Shown piece by piece: positions 47,232 to 55,699 of a stretch of 64,000 nt of DNA; the first letter of the stretch is position 1; each line of letters opens with the position of its first letter. The stretch covers positions 1,771,001 through 1,835,000 of the forward strand of contig NZ_UGSI01000002.1 of the NCBI RefSeq assembly GCF_900454495.1, given 5' to 3'. The stretch comes from Paenibacillus macerans (GTDB taxonomy: Bacteria > Bacillota > Bacilli > Paenibacillales > Paenibacillaceae). The notes under the pieces were generated by a model, which did no database searches, was not told the DNA's origin, and was given only the letters and a program-made list of their open reading frames with translations. The position numbers were made by a program, and so were the translations under genes.

Positions 47232-47893
47232 ACGAGGCGCTGGCGAAAAAGCTGCGTTTGCCCGAAGCCGGCGCCCGGAGTTTGGTGCTGAACGCTCCGG
47301 AAGGTTATTTGGGCGAGCTTGGCCTGGGGCCGGATCACGCCGTGTACGACGGGAAGCTGGCCGGGAGTTACGACTTCGTGCAGATGTTTTTCCGTTCGAT
47401 CGGGGAAGTGGAGAACCGGGCCGGCGCGGCGCTTGACGCGGTCAAACCGGACGGGCTGCTGTGGTTGTGTTACCCGAAGGGCGGCGCCAAAGCGGGTACG
47501 GATCTGACCCGGGACAAGGGCTGGGAGACGGTGAAGGCGGCCGGATTTGAGGGAATCGCCCTCGTCTCCGTGGACGAGGTGTGGTCCGCCATGCGTTTCC
47601 GTCCGGCTGAATTGGTGAAGGCTGCACGGTCGTCGTCCCGGCGTGGCGCGGGGAGCGGAGCGGCTCCGGCTAAGAAGCCGGCCCAGCCGGTAGAGGCCCC
47701 GGAGGATTTGACGGCCGCTTTGCGCGATCATCCGCAGACCGCCGCTTTTTTTGACGGGCTCGCCCCTTCCCACCGCAAGGCTTACATTGAATGGATATCG
47801 GAGGCCAAGCGGGAAGAGACGCGGCAGAGCCGGATTGTCAAAACGGTAGAAAAGCTGGAGCAGGGGCTGAAGCGCCCGAGCGACAAAGCGTAA
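47228..47893 (+). CDS. DUF3052-like domain fused to a YdeI/OmdA domain
   Basis: 221 residues, overlapping the tcdA stop by four bases, so co-translated with it. N-terminal half resembles DUF3052 (YDFVQMFFRSIGEVE, GLLWLCYPKGGAK, VSVDEVWSAMRFRP). After an Ala/Ser/Pro linker (about 135-158) comes an OmdA domain (FFDGLAPSHRKAYIEWISEA, then KREETRQSRIVKTVEKL), the family of bacteriocin-protection YdeI. The biochemical role of either domain is unknown. Confidence 0.75.
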   Translation: MNEALAKKLRLPEAGARSLVLNAPEGYLGELGLGPDHAVYDGKLAGSYDFVQMFFRSIGEVENRAGAALDAVKPDGLLWLCYPKGGAKAGTDLTRDKGWETVKAAGFEGIALVSVDEVWSAMRFRPAELVKAARSSSRRGAGSGAAPAKKPAQPVEAPEDLTAALRDHPQTAAFFDGLAPSHRKAYIEWISEAKREETRQSRIVKTVEKLEQGLKRPSDKA

Positions 47894-47963
47894 GGTTCGT
47901 ATTGCGTGTTTTTACAAACATCAGGTCGTACGAGGCATAGTGTCCTTAGGCGGCTGCCGGACA

Positions 47964-48006
47964 TAAGCGCAGGTTTGATGACAACATCGAATCTGCGCTT
48001 TTTAGC
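47964..48006 (+). terminator. Terminator before helD
   Basis: AAGCGCAGGTT pairs with AATCTGCGCTT (one G-U), loop of about 13 bases, then TTTTT. Confidence 0.8.
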
Positions 48007-48066
48007 GCGCCTGGGTTATTTGTGCCTGTTTTGCCGGGGAAGTTCGCCTTTTTTTCGCCGTAGTGA

Positions 48067-48072
48067 TATAAT
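48067..48072 (+). promoter_or_regulatory. Extended -10 promoter element of helD
   Basis: TGATATAAT, an extended -10 (TGnTATAAT), about 105 bases before the GTG start. No good -35 is seen. Confidence 0.45.
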
Positions 48073-48176
48073 GAGGTTTCTCTGGCTCCGGATCATGGGA
48101 AAATAGCGGATGGCGGGCGTTTCGACTGCCCTGCGGTTGACCGGCGGAGTACATCAATCTTAGGAGGTAACTGAAA

Positions 48177-50531
48177 GTGGAACATTTTCAAAGTGCCTAT
48201 CAAGAAGAAAAGGCGCGGCTAGATCGCACCCTGGAAGAGATCGAAAGGCAGCTGAAAGAGCTGCGCAGCATCCCCGTATACACGGGGCATGATTTTACGG
48301 AGCAACTGCTTGAGGCAAACCGCGAATCGCAAAGGAAACAGCTGGAGCAGTCGGAGCGTGAGCCTTATTTCGGCCGGCTTGATTTTGCGGAAGCGGGCAG
48401 AAAACGGACGCCGATCTATATCGGCAAAGTGGGCGTCGGCGACCCGGAAGCGGGGCACCCGCTCGTTATCGATTGGCGCGCGCCGATCGCCAGTTTGTTT
48501 TATTCTTTTACCGGCGGGGATGAGGCTTCTTATCTTGCTCCCGAAGGCTTGATTGACGGACTGGTGTACCTGAAACGCAACATCGTGATTCGCAAGGGCA
48601 TTCTCGAACGGGTGGCGGATACGTACGACCGCGACAGCGACGGACCGGCCGTAAGCGACGAGTTTCTCGTGTACCGGCTCGGCGAAAATAAGGATAATCG
48701 GCTTCGCGATATCGTTTCGACGATCCAGGCCGAGCAGGATCAAATTATCCGTGCGGCCAAAAATACGGCGTTGATCATCCAGGGGGTCGCCGGCAGCGGG
48801 AAAACGACCGTGGCGCTGCATCGGCTGGCCTTTTTGCTGTACCAGTACAAAGAGCAGATTTCTGCGGAACGGCTGGTCATTTTTGCGCCGAATCATATGT
48901 TTATCGACTACATTTCCGAAGTATTGCCCGAACTGGGGGTCGGGGATATCCAGCAAAATACGTTCAGCGATTGGGCGGCCCGGGTGCTTGGCTTGGAGGA
49001 GGGGCCGTCTGACGGGACGGAAGCGCTGTCGCACTGGTTTGACGGAGACTGGCCGGGACAGCCGCAAGGGCGGAGCCAGGCGGAAGGACAGGCGCAGGAG
49101 CAGAAGCTGAGGCAGGGGATCGCGCAGTGGCAGGCTCAGACGAAGGATCAGGCGGAAGAGCAGGATCAGGTGAAAGAGCAGGTACCAGCACAGGGGCTGG
49201 GACGGAAGCAGATGCATGGGGGCGCCCAGGTTCAGGAAAGCCCGGACGATAACAAGCTGCCCGGCCGGTTTAAAGGCTCCATGCATTTTAAGTCGTTAAT
49301 CGATGCCTATCTGGAAAACCTGGAGTCCATCTGCGTGCCCGAAGGGGACTTTGAGCCTTGGGACGGGGCGTGTTTATCCCGGAAGGAGATCATCGGCTGG
49401 TTTGAAGGCGAATACCGCCATTACCCGGTCGCCCGGCGCAAGGAACGGGTGCTGGCGCGGATTCACCGCTGGATCGAAATGGAGCTGAAGAAGCCGTCTT
49501 CCGCGGCGGCGCTGAAGGAACGCAAAAAGAAGGCGCAGCAGCGGGAAAAAGCATACGCCAAAAAGTGGCCTGAGCTCGCTCCGCTTAACCTGTACCGGGG
49601 TCTGTTTGGCATCCGGAGGAGCGGCGGGACGGCGGACTCGGGCCTTGCGGATATGGCGGGGCGGATTCCGCGGGAGATTTGGCGGGAAACGCAGGGCTAT
49701 TTGAAGAAAAACAACCTTAAGGAAGAAGATCTGCCCGCACTGTTGTATCTGTACTCCGTGGTCAACGAAATCGACGGGAAAATGACCTTCGACCATGTGG
49801 TGATCGACGAGGCCCAGGATTTTTCGCCGTTTCAGGTGTATGTGCTGGACCGGTTCGTCAAAGGGCATTCGTTTACGATCCTGGGAGACTTGTCGCAGGG
49901 CATTCACTATTACAAAGGCGTAAGAAGCTGGGAGGAAATGCAGAACCTGTTCCGTCCGGAGGAGACGGCTTACTTTGCGTTGACCCGAAGCTACCGCTCG
50001 ACAATGGAGATCATTGAGTTCGCCAACGAAATATTGAAGCGGGGCGTGGGAACGGATTTGCTTGCCGTCCCGGTGTTCCGCAGCGGGGAGCCGGTGCGGC
50101 TGCTGCCGGCGGCCGGAGAACGGCGCTTCGGCGCAATCCGTTACGCCTTGGACAAGGCGCTGTCGGGCACGTACCGGACGGTGGCGATTCTGACGCGGAC
50201 GATGCGCGAAGCGGAGGAACTGCATGAGGAACTGCATAAGGGACTGACGAAGAACGGTACCGAGATCAACCTGATTAACGGGGAACTCAAGGAATATGCC
50301 GGCGGGGTGTCGGTGCTGCCCGTGTATTTGTCCAAAGGGCTGGAATTCGACGCAGTGATCGTGACGGACGTCGACCCGCTTCACTACGGGCCGGAGGAAG
50401 CCAAGCTTCTTTACGTCGGCTGCACCCGCGCGCTGCATGAGCTGTGGCTGCTGCATGGCGACGAGCTGCCGGACTACGTTCCCGGAGAAGACACTGACTT
50501 CGCCGTCCGCGCGGCTGTGGAGGGATTTTGA
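48177..50531 (+). CDS. helD: RNA polymerase recycling motor ATPase HelD (UvrD-like)
   Basis: 784 residues from GTG 48177 with TAGGAGG. N-terminal coiled-coil arm (EEKARLDRTLEEIERQLKEL) that enters the RNA polymerase channel, Walker A GVAGSGKTTVALHRLAFLLY, Walker B VVIDEAQDFSPFQV, motif III LGDLSQGIH, and motif V/VI SKGLEFDAVIVTDVD with YVGCTRALHELWL. HelD removes RNA polymerase stalled on DNA. A Gln/Glu-rich insertion of about 70 residues (about 291-359) interrupts the helicase core, unlike the B. subtilis protein. Single-gene unit. Confidence 0.92.
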   Translation: MEHFQSAYQEEKARLDRTLEEIERQLKELRSIPVYTGHDFTEQLLEANRESQRKQLEQSEREPYFGRLDFAEAGRKRTPIYIGKVGVGDPEAGHPLVIDWRAPIASLFYSFTGGDEASYLAPEGLIDGLVYLKRNIVIRKGILERVADTYDRDSDGPAVSDEFLVYRLGENKDNRLRDIVSTIQAEQDQIIRAAKNTALIIQGVAGSGKTTVALHRLAFLLYQYKEQISAERLVIFAPNHMFIDYISEVLPELGVGDIQQNTFSDWAARVLGLEEGPSDGTEALSHWFDGDWPGQPQGRSQAEGQAQEQKLRQGIAQWQAQTKDQAEEQDQVKEQVPAQGLGRKQMHGGAQVQESPDDNKLPGRFKGSMHFKSLIDAYLENLESICVPEGDFEPWDGACLSRKEIIGWFEGEYRHYPVARRKERVLARIHRWIEMELKKPSSAAALKERKKKAQQREKAYAKKWPELAPLNLYRGLFGIRRSGGTADSGLADMAGRIPREIWRETQGYLKKNNLKEEDLPALLYLYSVVNEIDGKMTFDHVVIDEAQDFSPFQVYVLDRFVKGHSFTILGDLSQGIHYYKGVRSWEEMQNLFRPEETAYFALTRSYRSTMEIIEFANEILKRGVGTDLLAVPVFRSGEPVRLLPAAGERRFGAIRYALDKALSGTYRTVAILTRTMREAEELHEELHKGLTKNGTEINLINGELKEYAGGVSVLPVYLSKGLEFDAVIVTDVDPLHYGPEEAKLLYVGCTRALHELWLLHGDELPDYVPGEDTDFAVRAAVEGF

Positions 50532-51169
50532 TCTGCGGTCCCTGAAGTTTAGGGGCCCGAGTTTAGCGCCCCAGGCGACCGTGAGATGAAACCATTAGGC
50601 GAGTTGATTAGGCGTGCGTGGCGCGTCACGGACTGAAATGTAGGGATTAAAATGACCTGAGCGACTATTAGCATGAAATCACTCCAAGCGGCCTCATTTG
50701 GAGCCGAATAGCGCCTGCTGAGACCGTTACGTCAGGAAATACCCGGGAATTGTGCGAATAACCTCGCGGAGTACGGTGGGATGAGAGCGTCGTCGATGTC
50801 CTGCTTTTTCAGCCAGGTCAACAGGAAGTGGCGTAGCCTGTGTGGCGAAAGGTGTCTTGGTATCCCTGCCTGCTGCTTTGCACGATTATTCCTTTTGTTC
50901 AGGGGGGGAGAGGATGGGGGCTATTCACGGTCTTTTCATTTTTCCCGGTGTCTTGCCCCATTCCTCCCGTCAGGTCTGCTTCACTTCTCCTAACCTCCTG
51001 CTCACAAACCTGTCTAACGATCTCGAACATGTCTGCTTCTCTTAAACATATTTTTCTCCTGAATTTATCTTCCTCTCTGCTTCCGGATCAAACGGGATAA
51101 TCGTGCAAAGCGTCCGGACAGCGGATATTGATCTGCCGACCAAGCACCGGCCTTCCCTGTCAAGCGCTG
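50532..51169. other. Gene-free stretch after helD
   Basis: No open frame with both a ribosome binding site and sensible composition. The overlapping short frames at 50780-51100 are pyrimidine-rich and look accidental. No strong terminator was found immediately after helD. Confidence 0.5.
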
Positions 51170-51465
51170 ATTATTAGGTTGAGCCGATTTTCTCGCATTC
51201 CCCGATCCGTATATTTTTTCTTCCACGACGATTCAAACAATAAACCGCAGTTTTTTCCTCATCGCATCAGCATGCATGGCCAATAGCTCTTTGAATGATT
51301 GCGGGAACGGAACAATTCGAGCTTTTCCACCCTTCCCTTTATTGATGGTTATTTGCCAGTAGTGAAAAATCAATTTCCGAAAGCCGTACATTGACCAGTT
51401 CGCTTACCCGGATACCGGTATACGTTCGCAAGGCTGGAACAAACTTTTGCAGGTAGGGTGTTGAA
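51170..51465 (-). pseudogene. Tyrosine recombinase (phage-type integrase) remnant
   Basis: Minus-strand pieces in successive frames: TPYLQKFVPALRTYTGIRVS then ELVNVRLSEIDF (about 51460-51360, containing the catalytic arginine of the TGxRxSE motif); then ITINKGKGGKARIVPFPQSF and KELLAMHADAM (about 51365-51270, with the catalytic lysine region); then LLFESSWKKKYTDRGMR (about 51240-51190). Frame changes separate each. The C-terminal HxxR and tyrosine are missing. A decayed integrase, the only mobile-element protein trace in the window. Confidence 0.75.
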
Positions 51466-51760
51466 AAAAACTTGATATTATTCCCTCAATCTCCGAGCTT
51501 TTTTACCTTCTCTAACCTTAATCTAAAATATGCTGTTTAAAAGGGAATCGTAATCTTTAAGTCTCTTTATACTATCTTCATATGGGTAACATTCTGTCAA
51601 TTTAGGAAATACCCTTCGCTTTGGGGGGGATTCTAATTTTATCCATTCGTTTGCACCTGGTGACAGTTACGCTGGCATTACCCCTTACTGGATGCATATC
51701 TCGCTTCCGCATGTTCGCTCCTTTGCTAAGGAACGGCTGCTTTAGCGGAGGATGAACCGC

Positions 51761-51930
51761 AAAAGTGCATTTCATTTTTCGTATATTCACGTTTTAGAGC
51801 GATTAAAATGCAAAGTGCATCTGTTTTGCGGACATTTGATCAAAAAGTAGCTATTGACCGGAAATGAACTATACATTTGCATTTGAACTGCCCGCTTCGA
51901 GGAATTTCGACGAAAATCGCATGCACTTTT
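51761..51930. repeat. Interval bounded by a 10-bp inverted repeat
   Basis: AAAAGTGCAT (51761-51770) and ATGCACTTTT (51921-51930) are exact complements; variants of TGCAAAGTGCAT and TTGCATTT recur between them. Non-coding, near the integrase remnant. May be a small palindromic element; only one copy is in the window. Confidence 0.35.
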
Positions 51931-52024
51931 GCATTTCGTGCGGTGATGGTCTCAGTGGGTACCAGGGACCCCGATGCAGATGTGTTGATCCGAACCTAAC
52001 CATGGGCCGGGATTTTTTCATCGG

Positions 52025-52924
52025 TCAGCGGGGCCGGCCCTCGATAAAATCCTCCAGGTCTTGGTCCGCTTTGCTTTGATTGCACAAATTGCAGGCGCAG
52101 ACGCAGTTTACCGGAGTGGTGTGGCCGCCTTTCGCTTTGGGCAGCAGATGGTCGATCGTGTCCCCGTATTCCCCGCAAAAAAAGCAGGTATAGTTGTCGC
52201 GGGTGAGAATATAATTGCGAAACGCTTTGTTGGTGTAGAGGCGCCGGATCGTATGCGGGTTGACGACCACGGCGGCATGCTCGCGGACGAGCGTTACGGC
52301 CAATTCAAAGTCGACCTCCTGCTGCCAGCGGCGGCCTTTGTCGGTCCGTCCGCGCATACGGATCATCCCGTTGCGGTTCGGGCGCAACGTCCGCACGTCC
52401 GGCCCCTCCGCCCGCGGCGGCGGTGCCGGCAGCGCACGTTTGATCCGGCGCTTCGGCGTCGTCCCGTGAACCGCCGGCAAGGAGGCCGCTTTGGCGTCCC
52501 GTCTAGCCGAAGCGGCTCCCGCAACGTCATCGCCTGCTTTGGGAACGATTTCATCAGCCTTGCGGCTGTGCCGAGCAGCTTCTTTGCTCTTGTCAGGCCT
52601 GCCGCTCTGCCGCGCCGCCTGGGCCTGGGCAGCGCCGGCATCGGCCGTCACGGCAAGTCCTACAGCGGGTGATTCCACGCTCCTAGGCTTTTCCTGGACC
52701 ATGCGGGCCTGCTGCTTCCGAAGCGACCGGCAGCTTCGGCAGGCGCCGCGGCGCGAGCCTTTGCCGGAGCGTTTGCCGGTGCGCCGGAGGAACTCGGAAA
52801 CCGGTTTTGCTTCGCCGCAGTAGGCGCAGGTTTTTGTCGCCGGCACCGGCGCGTTTCGGCGCATATCTGGTCTTTGCTCTTCCATGTTGTCCCGGCGGAA
52901 AGACGGGGCATGCTGCTGTGTCAA
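52025..52924 (-). CDS. HNH endonuclease-domain protein with N-terminal zinc ribbon
   Basis: 299 residues from TTG 52924 (GAGGTGA five to six bases upstream; a GTG at 52933 overlaps that site). A Cys4 zinc finger near residues 33-66 (CAYCGEAKPVSEF ... CRSC), then about 110 Ala/Arg/Lys-rich disordered residues, then a conserved region (QQEVDFELAVTLVREHAAVV) and a full HNH nuclease: DNYTCFFCGEYGDTIDHLLP, KAKGGHTTPVNCVCACNLCN. The family (often annotated HNH endonuclease in Bacillales) has no settled role. No neighbouring partner suggests restriction or toxin function. Confidence 0.82.
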   Translation of the reverse strand: MTQQHAPSFRRDNMEEQRPDMRRNAPVPATKTCAYCGEAKPVSEFLRRTGKRSGKGSRRGACRSCRSLRKQQARMVQEKPRSVESPAVGLAVTADAGAAQAQAARQSGRPDKSKEAARHSRKADEIVPKAGDDVAGAASARRDAKAASLPAVHGTTPKRRIKRALPAPPPRAEGPDVRTLRPNRNGMIRMRGRTDKGRRWQQEVDFELAVTLVREHAAVVVNPHTIRRLYTNKAFRNYILTRDNYTCFFCGEYGDTIDHLLPKAKGGHTTPVNCVCACNLCNQSKADQDLEDFIEGRPR

Positions 52925-53106
52925 TGGTGTCACCTCGGTTTCGGATAAGCGGCGTATCCTGCTTTAGTCATATTTTCATTATACCTGATCGAAAATATAA
53001 ATATAGCCAAGACCGCGGGTCTTGGCTTCGCATATGGTTAATTTATCGTAGAACCAAGCTGCTGGCTTTCCGCCTCGGCTGCGGGGCGGGACCTTTATAC
53101 CCGCGT

Positions 53107-53403
53107 TTACTCCGTTACCGCTGCCTGGGGTCTGAGCGCTCGCATTTTGGTCAAAATTTTTCGGATACTTTCATCGGATAAATGGTATTTGGCGGCTAAA
53201 TCCCGTACGGAACACCCTGTATGGTGAAGCCGGTAAATCTCTTCGTTTCGTTTGGCGATGGACGTGCGCGATCCGCTCAATTCACCCCATAACGCTCTTG
53301 TCCGTTCCGGTTTCGGGATGTACAGCAGCTCGCCTTGAATGTAGTTCTGGAGCTCCTGCAGCAGCCTAGGGGGAAGAACATCCTTCCCATTTTTGTAGTT
53401 CAC
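53107..53403 (-). CDS. Small HTH protein of the CD3324/Mor-like type
   Basis: 98 residues from GTG 53403, which lies nine bases after AAGGAGG (the ATG at 53409 is too close). N-terminal MNYKNGKDVLPPRLLQELQN then YIQGELLYIPK is the CD3324-family signature. The C-terminus holds a helix-turn-helix (IYRLHHTGCSVRDLAAKYHL, then SDESIRKIL). Probably a DNA-binding regulator. Targets unknown. Confidence 0.8.
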   Translation of the reverse strand: MNYKNGKDVLPPRLLQELQNYIQGELLYIPKPERTRALWGELSGSRTSIAKRNEEIYRLHHTGCSVRDLAAKYHLSDESIRKILTKMRALRPQAAVTE

Positions 53404-53552
53404 GATCATGTACCTCCTTATTTCGTGGTCCGTTTTCCATAGTTGTTACGATATAAGTCAGCATGGCCGTAAATCCCCCTTTCAGCTTGGAATAATATTG
53501 AAAAATTCAACTTAGGATCTATCATAACACAGTCATCATCTAAACGGAAATA

Positions 53553-53585
53553 AGGGGAGCTGTTTCCAGCCCCCCGTTTTTTTGC
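53553..53585 (+). terminator. Intrinsic terminator-like hairpin
   Basis: GGGG(A)GCTG pairs with CAGCCCC around TTTC, then a run of T. No plus-strand gene lies immediately upstream. Confidence 0.55.
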
Positions 53586-53717
53586 GGTTTCCGCTTACGC
53601 GGAAGCCACCTCACTCACTGAAATCACTTCGATCAGCCCCCTTTCCCGTGATTCGTCGGCCCGACATCTATATTAACTCATATTTTGTGCCGCGGGAAAA
53701 GCGAAAGAACAACTATA

Positions 53718-53825
53718 AGTGTTTTTTACGCATTAGTGCTTTTAAGTGTTTTACTACTTTAGGTGCTTTAACTACTTTAAGTGCTTTTTTTGCATCGGTG
53801 TTATGGGGCATAAGTGTTTTTGCTG
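53718..53825. repeat. Imperfect short tandem repeats of AAGTGCTTTT type
   Basis: The words TAAGTGTTTTTTAC, TTAGTGCTTTTAAG, TAGGTGCTTTAACT, TAAGTGCTTTTTTT and TAAGTGTTTTTGCT recur every 12-30 bases in the 150 bases before rarA. AT-rich and non-coding; could affect the rarA promoter or arise by slippage. Confidence 0.55.
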
Positions 53826-53874
53826 CGGGTGTGCTAGAATAGAGTAGACAATGCCTACGATCAAGGAAGTGAGC

Positions 53875-55191
53875 ATGATGGATTTGTTCTCCTACCAACA
53901 GGAGCAAAACCCGGCGGGGCGGCTTTTGGCCGATCGGATGCGGCCCGTCACGCTGGATGAATATATCGGACAGGAGCATATCGTCGGTCCGGGGAAGCTG
54001 CTGCGGCGGGCGATCGAAGCGGACCAGATATCCTCGATTTTGCTGTATGGCCCTCCCGGCTGCGGGAAAACGACGTTGGCCCACATTATCTCCAACCACA
54101 CGAAAGCCGAGTTCGTCCGGCTGAACGCGGTTGACGCTTCGGTCAAGGATGTTCGGGAAGTGATCGAAAAGGCGCAAAACGACAAGTCGTTTTACGGAAC
54201 GAAAACGATTCTGTTCCTGGACGAGGTGCATCGCTTTAATAGCTCGCGCCAGGATGCGCTGCTGCCGGCGGTGGAGAAGGGAACGATCATTTTTATCGGC
54301 GCGACCACGGAAAACCCGTTTCATTACGTCAACGGCGCTTTGATGAGCCGCTCCACTTTGTTTCAGCTCGAGCCGCTGACGAAGGAGCACTCGCTTATCG
54401 CAATGCGCCGGGCGTTGGCCGATAAGGAAAAAGGGATCGGCTTCATGCAGTTGAACGCCGACGAGGAGGCGCTCCAGCACATCGCTTCCATGGCCAACGG
54501 CGACATCCGCCGCGCCCTGAACGCGCTGGAGCTGGCCGCGATGACCACGCCGCCGCAGCCGGACGGCACGGTGCATCTGACGCTCGAAGTCGCCGAGGAG
54601 TCGATCCGCCGCCCGCTGGTCAAGGCGGACGAATCGACGCAATATGATGTACTGTCGGCGTTCCACAAGTGCATTCGCGGCTCCAGCGACGCCGCGGTGT
54701 TCTGGTTCCTGTACGCGGTGGAAAAGCTGGGGATGGACCCGATGACCTTCATCCGGCGTTTGATCGCCGCCAGCAGCGAGGACATCGGGCTGGCCAATCC
54801 GCAGGCGATGGTGCAGGCGGTCAGCGCTTTGGAAGCCTACCGCAACAACGGCTGGCCCGAGGCCAAGCTTAATGTCGTCCAGGCGATTTTGTTCGCGGTG
54901 GAAAGTCCGAAATCGAACGGGGTGGTTGAGGCGATCGGAAACGCCATGGCGGCGATCGAGGAGGTCGTTTCGGCCGAGGTGCCGCTGCATTTGCGGGACA
55001 CCCATTACAAAGGCGCCGTGAAGCTGGGGCACGAAGGGTATAAATACCCCCACAATTATCCGGGGCATTATGTGGAGCAGGAATATTTGCCGCCGAGGTT
55101 GTCCGGCCGCACGTTTTACCACGCTACGGAGCAGGGCAACGAGGCGAAAATCAAACACAACCAGGAGCTGCGGCGCAGGGTGAAAAGATAA
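53875..55191 (+). CDS. rarA: Replication-associated recombination protein RarA (MgsA)
   Basis: 438 residues from ATG 53875 (AAGGA seven bases upstream; ATG 53878 and ATG 53851 are alternatives). AAA+ clamp-loader-like ATPase: NPAGRLLADRMRPVTLDEYI, Walker A LLYGPPGCGKTTLAHII, Walker B ILFLDEVHRFN, sensor GATTENPFHYVNGALMSRS, and a C-terminal tetramerisation domain ending with HNYPGHYVEQEYLPPRLSG. Acts at stalled forks. Same neighbourhood as B. subtilis yrvN. Confidence 0.94.
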   Translation: MMDLFSYQQEQNPAGRLLADRMRPVTLDEYIGQEHIVGPGKLLRRAIEADQISSILLYGPPGCGKTTLAHIISNHTKAEFVRLNAVDASVKDVREVIEKAQNDKSFYGTKTILFLDEVHRFNSSRQDALLPAVEKGTIIFIGATTENPFHYVNGALMSRSTLFQLEPLTKEHSLIAMRRALADKEKGIGFMQLNADEEALQHIASMANGDIRRALNALELAAMTTPPQPDGTVHLTLEVAEESIRRPLVKADESTQYDVLSAFHKCIRGSSDAAVFWFLYAVEKLGMDPMTFIRRLIAASSEDIGLANPQAMVQAVSALEAYRNNGWPEAKLNVVQAILFAVESPKSNGVVEAIGNAMAAIEEVVSAEVPLHLRDTHYKGAVKLGHEGYKYPHNYPGHYVEQEYLPPRLSGRTFYHATEQGNEAKIKHNQELRRRVKR

Positions 55192-55232
55192 GGGCGGGTC
55201 TTTCGTAGGCCTGCTCAGCCAAAAAAATCGGC

Positions 55233-55505
55233 CCTCAAAAGCCAACTGAATGGAACGGCCAACCGTCGGCCGGGCCTGCAAATTAGCTGCACTTTATGTA
55301 TTTTTTATCCGAAGCCTGGCATGTTCATCCCCATTAGCGACGTTTTGTGCCCCTATTTTCCTATGAATGGCCCAAAGCACGGGCATTTCCTTGCGATGGG
55401 GCAAAATAGCGGCATAAATTGCTTCTACTTCTCTCCAACGGACGGATATCGCTGAAATAACGACGTTTTGTGTCCTTATTTTCTCACTGGAGTTTCTCGG
55501 GCGGC
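55233..55505 (+). repeat. Dispersed intergenic repeat family R1, copy 3
   Basis: Third copy, same orientation: GCCAACCGTCGGCC lead-in, TTAGCTGCACTTTATGTATT, ATTAGCGACGTTTTGTGCCC, and ATAACGACGTTTTGTGTCCT. Between rarA and the mnmA terminator. No gene. Confidence 0.72.
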
Positions 55506-55534
55506 CTGATTTTAGCTGGTTTTCTCGGCACACC

Positions 55535-55567
55535 ATAAAAGAGCCCCGCCGGCTTACCGGCGGGCTC
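55535..55567 (-). terminator. Terminator of mnmA
   Basis: Reading leftward, GAGCCCGCCGG pairs with CCGGCGGGGCTC around TAAG, then TTTTAT. About 135 bases after the mnmA stop. Confidence 0.8.
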
Positions 55568-55699
55568 CTGTTTTGATGTTCAGCGGCGTCACGCTCTTAT
55601 GGGGCATCGGTCTAAATATCATCGCTCTGGAAGGCTGGCCCTGTTGTCCCTATATTTCGAGCAGAGGACCCCGAGAAAGGGCGAGCTTATCGGCTCGTA

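Noticed and set aside
50781..51100. Three overlapping plus-strand frames of 67-86 codons
   Set aside because: Pyrimidine-rich composition, no ribosome binding site and no domain; judged accidental.
53713..55281. A 522-codon minus-strand frame
   Set aside because: Antisense to rarA with Arg/His/Gln-rich low-information sequence; the plus-strand gene is certain.
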